From contig JAEUJY010000085.1 of assembly GCA_016794525.1 (NCBI GenBank), positions 1 to 64,000 of the forward strand: a DNA stretch of 64,000 nucleotides, in the 5' to 3' direction. This DNA comes from Myxococcales bacterium. GTDB taxonomy: Bacteria; Myxococcota_A; Polyangia; Haliangiales; Haliangiaceae. Positions 1-7,103 of this stretch are shown piece by piece. The position numbers and the translations under genes were made by a program. The notes beneath the pieces are model-generated. The model had not been told where the DNA came from and searched no databases. It worked only from the letters and a program-made list of their open reading frames with translations. The number at the start of each line of letters is the position of its first letter. The stretch's first letter is position 1.

Positions 1-82
1 TTCCTGCCCCGCCCCCCCCCGAGATCTACCCCGTGGCTGACACCCGTGCCCTCCACGACGCTGGACCGAGCGGCGGCCGTCC

Positions 83-398
83 GCGCGATCTCCCACGTGG
101 GACGCGGGCCGCGCCAGCCGCGCGATCTCCCACGTGGGACGCCGGCCGGGCCGTCCGCGCGATCTCCCACGTGGGACGCGGGCCGGGCCGTCCGCGCGAT
201 CTCCCACGTGGGACGTCGGCTGCGCCGGCCGCGCGATCTCCCACGTGGGACGTCGGCTGCGCCGGCCGCGCGATCTCCCACGTGGGACGCCGCCGCGACC
301 GTCGCGCGATCTCCCACGTGGGACGCCGCCGCGACCGTCGCGCGATCTCCCACGTGGGACGCCGGCCGGGCGGGCCGCGCGATCTCCCACGTGGGATG
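83..398. repeat. Nine-copy 36-37 bp tandem repeat with palindromic core
   Basis: A conserved 22-bp unit beginning GCGCGATCTCCCACGTGGGA starts at 83, 120, 157, 194, 231, 268, 304, 340 and 377. Units are separated by 14-15 bp of GC-rich, partly repeated spacer. Each core contains the 12-bp perfect palindrome TCCCACGTGGGA. Only the last copy departs from the core, with T for C near its end. The period of 36-37 bp is about 3.5 helical turns, so neighbouring palindromes lie on roughly opposite faces of the DNA. The array ends about 90 bp before the flavoprotein start at 490. It has no stop codon in any forward frame for most of its length, but the period is not a multiple of three, so coding is unlikely. 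Function unknown: operator array, nucleoid site or minisatellite are all possible. Confidence 0.95.
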
Positions 399-489
399 CC
401 GGCCGCGCGATCGCGCGCCTTCGCCGCGCGTCGATCCGCCGCGTGGAATGGGGCTTGCGGCGCCGTCGCATCGGCGCAAGCTCCGGGGC

Positions 490-1047
490 ATGGACGCGGC
501 GCATCGGTTCCTGTTCGTCCTCGGCAGCACCCGGGTCGGCGGCAACAGCGAGCGGCTCGCGCGGGCCGCGGCGACGCACCTGCCGCCCGGCGCGACCGCG
601 CGGTGGGAGCGGCTCATCGATGATCCACTGCCGCCGTTCTTCGACACCCGGCACTCGACGGGCTACGCGGCCCCCGCCGGGGCGGGGCTGCGCTGGGTCG
701 AGGCCACGCTGGCCGCGACCGACCTGGTGATCGTGACGCCGGTCAACTGGTACAGCGTGGCGTGGCCGGTGAAGCTGTACCTCGACCACATGAGCGGGTG
801 GATGCGGGTGCCGGAGCTGGCCTTCACGAAGACGATGGCCGGCCGCTCGCTGTGGGCCGTCGTGGTCGACTCCGACGACGAGGCCGTGGGCACCGCGGCG
901 CCGGTGGTCGACGCCCTGCGCCGGACCGCCGACTACCTCGACATGCGCTGGCGCGGCGCGCTGCTCGGCCACGCCAACCGCCCCGGCGAGATCGCCGCCG
1001 ATCACGCGGCGCTGGCCGCGGCGACGACGTTCTTCGCGGCGGCGTGA
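490..1047 (+). CDS. NAD(P)H-dependent FMN reductase / flavodoxin-fold oxidoreductase
   Basis: A 185-residue protein of the flavodoxin-like NAD(P)H-dependent oxidoreductase group. The FMN phosphate-binding loop is seen near the N-terminus as VLGSTRVGGNSERLA. The second flavin-loop region, PVNWYSVAWPVKLYLDHM, lies around residues 83-100. Family members reduce flavins, quinones or azo compounds in the cytoplasm; the substrate here is not predictable. The ATG at 490 was chosen because the fold starts immediately after it. The frame stays open upstream through the palindromic array, and that extension is rejected. The gene stands alone; the next gene is convergent and its stop lies 4 bp away. Confidence 0.88.
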   Translation: MDAAHRFLFVLGSTRVGGNSERLARAAATHLPPGATARWERLIDDPLPPFFDTRHSTGYAAPAGAGLRWVEATLAATDLVIVTPVNWYSVAWPVKLYLDHMSGWMRVPELAFTKTMAGRSLWAVVVDSDDEAVGTAAPVVDALRRTADYLDMRWRGALLGHANRPGEIAADHAALAAATTFFAAA

Positions 1048-1051
1048 CCGC

Positions 1052-1687
1052 TCAGCGCCGGACCGCGACCCGCGGCAGGTGATCGCCGCGCCGGGCCGCG
1101 CGGTACCTCCGCCACCGGCGCGCGATCACCAGCGCGCACGCGGCGGCGCTGCCCAGCTCGAGCGTCAGCAGCACGGCGTCGAACTGCATGTTGCCGTCGC
1201 TGATGTACACCGAGTCGGGCAGGTAGCACTCGCTGCCGTCGCAGCGCACGTCGAGCCTGTCGCCGACGCGGTGCCGCGCGGCCTGATCGGTCGTGAGCTG
1301 GATCGTCCAGGCGCCCGCGCTCCGCGTCGGTTCGGCCAACGCGAACTCGAGCGTGTCGGTCGACAGCCGCCGCAGCGGGTGGGCGAGGCGCAGCGTCCGC
1401 GGCTCGACCCCGGCGAGCTCGCCGCGTAGCTTCGCCATCACCAGCAGCTTGTGGCCGGTGAACGCGGCTAGCGCGAGCGCGGCAAGCGCGCCCACCGCGA
1501 GCATCCGGTACGCCGGCCGCGGCACGGCGCCGAGGACGGTCGCGGCGGGGGAGGTCGTCATCGCCACCGCATCGTACGCGAGCCCGCCCACCCGCGCGCC
1601 CACCGCGGCGGCCGCGTCGTCCGCGTCGGCCGCGCCGTCCGCATCGTCCGCGTCGTCCGCGGCGTCCGCGTCGGCCGCGCCGTTCAT
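1052..1687 (-). CDS. Predicted two-TM membrane protein with Asp/Ala-rich N-terminus
   Basis: A 211-residue protein of unrecognised family. The first ~35 residues are a low-complexity Ala/Asp run. A hydrophobic segment follows near residues 60-80 (MLAVGALAALALAAFTG), then a ~90-residue soluble stretch containing CDGSEC, and a second hydrophobic segment near residues 170-190. The arrangement suggests an inner-membrane protein with an extracytoplasmic loop, somewhat like DUF3592-type proteins, but this is only resemblance. Its start codon overlaps the stop of the gene at 1684-2244 (ATGA), so the two are probably translationally coupled and work together. The low-complexity start is encoded by a GTCCGCGTC-like DNA repeat, so the true start could be further in. 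Confidence 0.7.
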   Translation of the reverse strand: MNGAADADAADDADDADGAADADDAAAAVGARVGGLAYDAVAMTTSPAATVLGAVPRPAYRMLAVGALAALALAAFTGHKLLVMAKLRGELAGVEPRTLRLAHPLRRLSTDTLEFALAEPTRSAGAWTIQLTTDQAARHRVGDRLDVRCDGSECYLPDSVYISDGNMQFDAVLLTLELGSAAACALVIARRWRRYRAARRGDHLPRVAVRR

Positions 1688-2244
1688 GCGCGGACGGTGC
1701 CGCGAGGGAACAGCTCGCCCTGGCGCGTCAGCGCGACGCCGCGCCGCGCGAGCGCCTCGCGGATCACCGCGGCGACCGTCCCCAGCGCGGTGTCGCCGGC
1801 CTCGAGTTGCGCGCCGTCGGAGAGCACGATCCGGACCGCGTACTCGTCGCCCGAGCGCGGGCCGCCGTAGGTCGCGTACGCGACGTGGCGGACGACGTGG
1901 CCGACGGCGACGACGTCGTGGGGCCGGACCCGCAAGACCCGGGCGAGCGGGGTCTCGGCCGATCGCGCGGCGAGCCGGCGGCCCAGCCAGCGGAACCCGA
2001 GGACCGCCGCCGCCAGCGTCGCCGCGGCGACGACGAGCGGCACCGAGGTGAAGAACTCGCGGCGCAACAGCGCCGCAGAGCCGAGCAGCGCGCCGGCGAC
2101 CGCGCCGCAGGTCGCCACCACGGCGGTGAGCTCGAACAGGAGGCGTAGGTCCTCGCGGTCGCGCGCGTGGCCCTGGTGGAGCGGGAACAAGGGCAGTTCG
2201 ATCGGTTGCACGGCGCCACCGTGCGACGCTGCGTACCGGGGCAC
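1684..2244 (-). CDS. Predicted membrane protein, partner of downstream two-TM protein
   Basis: A 186-residue protein with two adjacent hydrophobic segments (about residues 38-60 and 68-88). A soluble C-terminal half follows, rich in Val/Ala/Arg, with no diagnostic motif. GTG at 2244 is the longest start. A second GTG at 2211 would begin MQPIELPLF and is equally credible, and neither has a strong ribosome binding site. It is the first gene of a two-gene unit, because its stop overlaps the start of the next gene by ATGA. The C-terminal part could be a small cytoplasmic domain regulated by the membrane part. No function assigned. Confidence 0.65.
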   Translation of the reverse strand: MPRYAASHGGAVQPIELPLFPLHQGHARDREDLRLLFELTAVVATCGAVAGALLGSAALLRREFFTSVPLVVAAATLAAAVLGFRWLGRRLAARSAETPLARVLRVRPHDVVAVGHVVRHVAYATYGGPRSGDEYAVRIVLSDGAQLEAGDTALGTVAAVIREALARRGVALTRQGELFPRGTVRA

Positions 2245-2347
2245 TACTCGCCGCGGCCCGTCCGGAATCAGGCGCGATGTCGAATGGTTGCGTGCTGTAA
2301 CGAGCGTGGGCTCGCCGACGCTCGCGGCGACCGCGCCACGGCGGCCG

Positions 2348-3982
2348 TCACGTGCCGAGGATCGTCTTGAACTTGCAGACGGTCTTGCCGAACATCAGCA
2401 AGTCGTTGTCGACCAGCTCGTGGCGCTGGACGCGGCGCTCGTTCGCGAACGTGCCGTTGGTCGAGTTGTTGTCGACCAGCGTGAAGCCGCTCGGCGACAT
2501 GACGATGCGCGCGTGGTCGGTGCTCATGTAGCCGTCGCCCAGCACGATGTGCGCATCCGACGTGGTGCCGATGCGGGTCTCGCCGTACTGCAGCTTGAAC
2601 GTCTGGAACGAGCGATCGCCCTGGATCGGGACGATCCAGCCCACCACCGGCAGGCCGTCGCCGCCGGCGAGGTTGACCATCATCGTGCGGACCGGGTTGG
2701 GCGGCGCTGCGGCGATCGGCGCGGGCGGCGCCGCGGGCGCGATCGCGGGGCCAGGCGGCGCCGCCGGCGTCCGTCGGAGCGCGGCGGCGCCGAGGCCCAT
2801 CGCCACCAGCCCGGCCGGGATCGCCAGCCACAGCCACCACCGTCCGCCGCCGGCGGCGCCACCCCACCGCGGCGCCAGCAGCACGACGACCGGGCGTTCG
2901 CCGTCCGGCTCGACGTAGTTGACGATCGGCTCGTCGCCGAGCAGCAGCTGCAGCGGGTGCTCGCGCCCATCCCAGACGAAGCCGGCCTTGGCCCGGGTCC
3001 GCGGATCGATCGTCTGCCCGGGGAACACCAGCGTGTAGCGGCTGTTGAGCGTGAGCACCGCGTCGGTGATCGCCGCGCGCAGCTCGTCCTGGTCGTCGAC
3101 CCGGGCCACCTTGCCGTCGGCCAGCTTGTCGAGCGCCGCGCGCGACGTGCGCAGCGTCGCCGGATCGTCCGGGATGTAATCGGTGGCGTAGGTCGGATAG
3201 AACGCGAACACCTCGACGTCGGCGTCGTCGAGCTGCCGCTTGATCGCCGCGATCGCGCCGCCGCCGCTGGCGTCGAACCCGTCCGAGAACACCAGCAGCG
3301 CCTTCCGCCGCGTGCCCATCCGGGCGAGGGTCTGCTGCGCGAGCCGCAGCCCCGCGACCAGCTCGCGCGAGGTCTTGCCCTCCTGCAAGCGCGGGTCGCC
3401 CAGTCGATCGGCGGACAGATCGCCCAGCGCGCCGTCGAAGCGGGTCTCGGCCGCGGTGCTGTAGACGATCAACGCCCCCTTGGAGCCAGGCGGCCCGGCG
3501 CGCGAGATCGTCGTCGGGATGCCGTCCTCGGGATCGATCGCCGCGAGCCCACCATAGATCGCGCCGTAGACCCCCGGCGTGACCTTGGCCACCTTGCACG
3601 GCGGCGCGCCAGCGGGCTGGCTCCCCGCGCAGGTCTGCGCCTGCTTGTAGGAGTCGTTGCCGAAGTAGTACTCGTGGCCTTCGACCAGCACGACCAGCCC
3701 GAGCGCTTCCGACGACAGGTGGTACGGGATCGCGCGCGTCGGCCTGACCCCATCGCGGCCCTTCACGTCGGTCGGGTCGTGGCGGAGCACGAACGCGCCC
3801 CAGGTCTCCCTGGCCGGCAGCGGTTCGCCCACCACCTTGACCCGGATCGACGGCGGCGGGTGAGGCTCTTGCGCCGTCGGCTCCCCCGGCACGACCTCCG
3901 CGCTCCAGGTCAGATCCGCCAGCGCCGGCGTGGCCCACAGCGTGAGCGCGACGGCGGCGAACACGAGACGCAGCTGAGACAT
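2348..3982 (-). CDS. Signal peptide-VWA-TM-FHA protein
   Basis: A 544-residue protein. Residues 1-22 look like a cleavable signal peptide ending at ATPALAD. A von Willebrand A-like domain covers roughly residues 95-310, with the strand-turn KALLVFSDGFDASGG near 223-240. The usual DxSxS metal site is degenerate (VLVEGHEYYFGND). One transmembrane segment lies near 379-402, after a Pro/Ala-rich stretch. The C-terminus is an FHA domain (about 440-540) with RIGTTSDAHIVL, STDHARI and NNSTNGTF. Known FHA domains bind phosphothreonine. The inferred topology is an extracytoplasmic VWA and a cytoplasmic FHA, which would suit a signal transducer or scaffold. The ATG at 3982 was chosen because the signal peptide starts there; the open frame upstream is not coding-like. 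Confidence 0.85.
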   Translation of the reverse strand: MSQLRLVFAAVALTLWATPALADLTWSAEVVPGEPTAQEPHPPPSIRVKVVGEPLPARETWGAFVLRHDPTDVKGRDGVRPTRAIPYHLSSEALGLVVLVEGHEYYFGNDSYKQAQTCAGSQPAGAPPCKVAKVTPGVYGAIYGGLAAIDPEDGIPTTISRAGPPGSKGALIVYSTAAETRFDGALGDLSADRLGDPRLQEGKTSRELVAGLRLAQQTLARMGTRRKALLVFSDGFDASGGGAIAAIKRQLDDADVEVFAFYPTYATDYIPDDPATLRTSRAALDKLADGKVARVDDQDELRAAITDAVLTLNSRYTLVFPGQTIDPRTRAKAGFVWDGREHPLQLLLGDEPIVNYVEPDGERPVVVLLAPRWGGAAGGGRWWLWLAIPAGLVAMGLGAAALRRTPAAPPGPAIAPAAPPAPIAAAPPNPVRTMMVNLAGGDGLPVVGWIVPIQGDRSFQTFKLQYGETRIGTTSDAHIVLGDGYMSTDHARIVMSPSGFTLVDNNSTNGTFANERRVQRHELVDNDLLMFGKTVCKFKTILGT

Positions 3983-4240
3983 GCAGGGCCTCCCGAGCCG
4001 TAGTCCCTCGATGACACCGTCGGTGACGGGCAAGGTGCGGCAGAGGTCTGCAAGCGACGTTCCGATCGCGGCAGCCGTCGCACGCGCGCCGAGGCGGGGC
4101 ACCGCCGCTGGCGATGTCGGCGGGTGTGTCGACCGCACTGGACATCCGTCGCCGTCGAGTCCGCCAGCGTGGACGGCGACCGTCGCGCGGACGCGTGGTG
4201 GCGCGACCGCGCTGGTCTGGCCTGTGCAACCGGCGCGTGC

Positions 4241-5086
4241 ATGGGTTCTCACGTTCAGCTGGATCGCGCGAGGTGGTGGCTGCTGGTCTTCGCCGGCGCC
4301 TGTGGCGACATCGGCAACGCGACGCCTGACGCGACGCCCGCCGACGCGGGGGGCGTGGACGTGGCGACGCTCGACGCCGCGCGCTGCGTCCCCAGCCCGG
4401 CGAGCCTGCGCGCGCGGTGGCGCGGCGAGGGCGACGCCGCCGAGGTCACCGGCGTGTACCCCGGGAGCGCCGTCGGCGGCGTCGGGTACGCGGCCGGACG
4501 TCACGGGACGGGCTTCGTGTTCGACGGCTTCGACGACGCGATCACCGCCGACCCCGCCGACCAGCTGTGGCCGGTCGGTTCGTTCTCGGTCGAGGCCTGG
4601 GTCAAGCTGACCACCCTCGAGCCTGGCGTGATGTACGCCCCGATCGTCGGCAAGTACGACTGCGGCGGTGCCGACCGGTGTGGCGCCTCGCACTGGTACA
4701 TCTACGTGACCGGGGCCGGCTTCCCGTACTTCGAGATCCGCGTGCCTGGCACCACCGTGGCGTCGGCGACCGCCACGACCACCGCGGTCGTCGATGGGGC
4801 CTGGCACCACCTGGTCGGCGTGCGCGACGTCGCGCAGCGGCAGCTCGCGCTGTACGTCGACGGCGCGATCGCCGTGGCCGTCCCGCTCGACGGCGGCTTC
4901 CTCGGCGCGATGACCGACGACGGGGCGCCCGACCCGGTGACGATCGGCGCCGTCCGGGGCTCGGGCACGAACGCGCTCAGCTTCGACTTCGCCGGCGCGA
5001 TCGACGACCCGGCGTACTACATCGAGGCGCTGACGCCCGCGCAGATCGCCGCCGCCGCCGCCGCGCCCGATGGGTACTGCCCGTGA
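4241..5086 (+). CDS. LamG/concanavalin A-like lipoprotein
   Basis: A 281-residue lipoprotein. A short hydrophobic leader ends in the lipobox FAGAC, followed by an Asp/Ala/Pro linker (ATPDATPADAGGVDVATLDAA). The body resembles a LamG/concanavalin A-like jelly roll: it starts with GFVFDGFDDAITA, has FSVEAWVKLTT, and has the typical AWHHLVGVRDVAQRQLALYVDG strand pair. Such domains bind carbohydrate or surface ligands. The protein is probably anchored in the outer envelope. ATG 4241 places the lipobox correctly. The ligand cannot be predicted. Its left neighbour (2348-3982) is divergent and its right neighbour (5129-5848) is convergent. Confidence 0.85.
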   Translation: MGSHVQLDRARWWLLVFAGACGDIGNATPDATPADAGGVDVATLDAARCVPSPASLRARWRGEGDAAEVTGVYPGSAVGGVGYAAGRHGTGFVFDGFDDAITADPADQLWPVGSFSVEAWVKLTTLEPGVMYAPIVGKYDCGGADRCGASHWYIYVTGAGFPYFEIRVPGTTVASATATTTAVVDGAWHHLVGVRDVAQRQLALYVDGAIAVAVPLDGGFLGAMTDDGAPDPVTIGAVRGSGTNALSFDFAGAIDDPAYYIEALTPAQIAAAAAAPDGYCP

Positions 5087-5128
5087 GCTGGCGCGCTCGG
5101 CGCCGACGCTAGCGGCGGCCGGGCGCGC

Positions 5129-5848
5129 TCAGCGCGTCACGCCGATCATCAGCGTCGAGGTGCGCCGCGTGAACCGTGGGACCCGCGCGCTGGCGAGCGC
5201 GCGCTCGACGCAGCGCGCGTCGGCGCGGCTGGCACCGGCGACCCGGATCCGCCGGATCGCGCCGGAGCGGGCGAAGGTGATCGCGGCGGTCACCCGGCCG
5301 CCGCGGGTGACGCACGCCTGCGCGGCGGGCAACAGCGGCGCGAGCGCCGCGTGGATGGCCGCGGTGCTCGGCTGGTCGGGTGGCGGCGGCGCGGCGTTCG
5401 CGTGGGCGGTCAGCCAGGCGGCCCAGCGGTCGCGCGCGGCCCGGCGCGCGGCGGGCGCGCCGTCCCACGCGTACGGGCCGTTGGTCATCCACGCGGCCTC
5501 GAAGCGGCGGGTCGCGCCCGAGCGCGGATCGTCGGTCTGGCCGCGCTTCACGCCGAACCACGCCGCGACCGCACACTCGAGCGCGCGGCTGGCGTGCATC
5601 CGCGTCATCTGATCGGGCGCGTCGAGGAGCGGCAGCACCGCGCGCGCGCCGTCGAGGCCGTGGCCGCACAGCGCCCACACCGCCGGCGTGTAGTCGGCGT
5701 GCAGCGGGTCGGGATCGGCATCGATCGACGCCACCAGGCTCGCGATCGTCGGGGCCGGCGGGATGGCTGGAGGCGTGGGCTGAGCGTGGGCGGCGGCGGG
5801 GAGCGCGGCGAGCAGCGCGGCGGCGACGAGCAGCGAGCGAACTGGCAC
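5129..5848 (-). CDS. Secreted protein with AgmX/PglI-like (TonB-type) C-terminal domain
   Basis: A 239-residue protein with a Sec signal peptide (residues ~1-22, ending AAAHAQ). A helical middle region carries scattered Cys and Trp. The C-terminal ~75 residues have the pattern of the AgmX/PglI C-terminal domain of myxobacterial proteins: AACVTRGGRVTAAITFARSG, then a conserved Cys and the ending VPRFTRRTSTLMIGVTR. That fold relates to TonB C-terminal domains and is found in periplasmic parts of gliding and transport complexes. The partner is unknown. It is a single gene, convergent with 4241-5086 and divergent from 5959-6429. Confidence 0.8.
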   Translation of the reverse strand: MPVRSLLVAAALLAALPAAAHAQPTPPAIPPAPTIASLVASIDADPDPLHADYTPAVWALCGHGLDGARAVLPLLDAPDQMTRMHASRALECAVAAWFGVKRGQTDDPRSGATRRFEAAWMTNGPYAWDGAPAARRAARDRWAAWLTAHANAAPPPPDQPSTAAIHAALAPLLPAAQACVTRGGRVTAAITFARSGAIRRIRVAGASRADARCVERALASARVPRFTRRTSTLMIGVTR

Positions 5849-5958
5849 GGCGCTTGGACGGCCTGGGCGGCCGAAGCCTTGGGTGTCGGGATGTGTCGCG
5901 GCGCACGCGGGGGCGCGTTCCGCGGCCCACGACCGCGGCCGACGTGCAGAATCGATCC

Positions 5959-6429
5959 ATGGGCAGGTACGTGCTTGCAGTGATGATCCTCGCGGCGTGC
6001 GACCACGGCGGTGGCCCCGCCATCGACGCCGCCACCGACGGGACCGGGGACGGGCCCGACGCGGGGCTCGCCTCGCTCACCTGCGAGGAGATCGCGGCGC
6101 AGCTGCAGGCCCGCGCGGCGGCGACCTCGCGGCAGTGCGCGACGCCGAGCGACTGCATGCTCGACGGCTACCCGGTCGACTTCGGCGGCACGCCGACCTG
6201 CAACTGCGGCGCGACGTGGTCGTCGAGCTGCGGCGGCGACCCGGTGAACGCGGCCGCGTGGGCCGCCGACGCGACCGCGCGGGCGCTGAACGCGGAGTGG
6301 ACCTCGCGCTGCATCGGCGGCACCAACGGCCTGTGCGACTGCACGCGCGGCACGGCGTCGTGCGTCGAGGGGACCTGTCGCGGCACGACCTTCGATTGCT
6401 TCAACCCGCCCGACGCCGGCGTGCGCTGA
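5959..6429 (+). CDS. Small Cys-rich lipoprotein
   Basis: A 156-residue lipoprotein. The leader MGRYVLAVMILAAC gives a clear lipobox (LAAC). An Asp/Ala-rich linker follows (AIDAATDGTGDGPDAG). The mature part contains about a dozen cysteines in closely spaced groups (TCNCG, LCDCTRG), suggesting a disulphide-stabilised extracytoplasmic domain. No family was recognised. The convergent neighbour at 6442 ends 12 bp away. The linker type is shared with many other lipoproteins in this window. Confidence 0.78.
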   Translation: MGRYVLAVMILAACDHGGGPAIDAATDGTGDGPDAGLASLTCEEIAAQLQARAAATSRQCATPSDCMLDGYPVDFGGTPTCNCGATWSSSCGGDPVNAAAWAADATARALNAEWTSRCIGGTNGLCDCTRGTASCVEGTCRGTTFDCFNPPDAGVR

Positions 6430-6441
6430 CGGCGCGCGCGG

Positions 6442-7062
6442 TCAGTCGTCCGCCGCGGTTGCGGCGGCGTCGGTGTCCGCGTCCGCCACCACCGCGACGA
6501 TGATCGCGTCGCTGGAGTCGGGGTACGCGTAGCCGAGGTGCAGCGCTGGCGCGCGGTTGATCTGGGCCAGGCCGTCCTCGGCCACCAGCCGCGTCGGCGC
6601 GCGGGCGATGACGAACCGGACGTGGCCCTCGAGCCAGCCGTCCTCGCCGCCGACGTTGAGCGCCTCGTAGGCCGGCGACCGCACGAACGGCGTGAGGCTG
6701 ATCGTGAACTCGTGCAGCTCGCCCTCGGCGAGGGCGTAGTCGCCGTAGCGCGGATCGAACGTGCTGGCCTGGGTGCGCAACGCCGTCGTGCGGGCGGTCT
6801 GCCAGTGGTCGGGGGCCTCGGTCAGCCGGGGCAGCAGCGCGCGCAGCTCGGCGTTGCGGGCCCGGGCGCCGGCGGCGTTGCGCGCGGCGGTGTCGGCGAC
6901 GACCTCGTACCAGCCCTTGTACGGGTCGGCCCACAGCACGATCGCCGCGATCGGCGCGTCGGCGTGATCGTCGGCGAGCCGGGCGATCGCGGTGCGCAGC
7001 TCGCCCAGCAGCTGGTCTTCGAGCGCGCCCCAGTCGGGCGGTGCGGCGTCGTCGGTGGTCAT
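6442..7062 (-). CDS. Hypothetical cytoplasmic protein
   Basis: A 206-residue soluble protein without signal peptide or membrane segments. The start MTTDDAAPPDWGALEDQL is followed by an amphipathic helix, then IAAIVLWADPYKGWYEVVADTAARNAA. The second half is Ala/Asp-rich and ends in a low-complexity DADTDAAATAADD tail. The overall plan is faintly like DUF4303-type proteins, but the match is not convincing. ATG 7062 was chosen because the open frame upstream overlaps the regulator at 7104-8675 on the same strand. The gap of 41 bp to that regulator allows co-transcription. Confidence 0.7.
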   Translation of the reverse strand: MTTDDAAPPDWGALEDQLLGELRTAIARLADDHADAPIAAIVLWADPYKGWYEVVADTAARNAAGARARNAELRALLPRLTEAPDHWQTARTTALRTQASTFDPRYGDYALAEGELHEFTISLTPFVRSPAYEALNVGGEDGWLEGHVRFVIARAPTRLVAEDGLAQINRAPALHLGYAYPDSSDAIIVAVVADADTDAAATAADD

Positions 7063-7103
7063 CGCGCCGAGCGTAGCCGACCGCCGGCGACCACCGCGAC
7101 GCG

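Noticed and set aside
83-398. CRISPR array
   Set aside because: Spacers are only 14-15 bp and resemble each other, the conserved unit is an internal palindrome, and no cas gene is present.
46-489. Open frame through the repeat array as an N-terminal extension of the flavoprotein
   Set aside because: All three forward frames are open because of base composition, the 37-bp period shifts frame each unit, and the flavodoxin fold begins at ATG 490.
3983-4810. N-terminal extension of the VWA-FHA protein to 4810
   Set aside because: A clear signal peptide starts at ATG 3982, and the upstream part overlaps the opposite-strand LamG lipoprotein.
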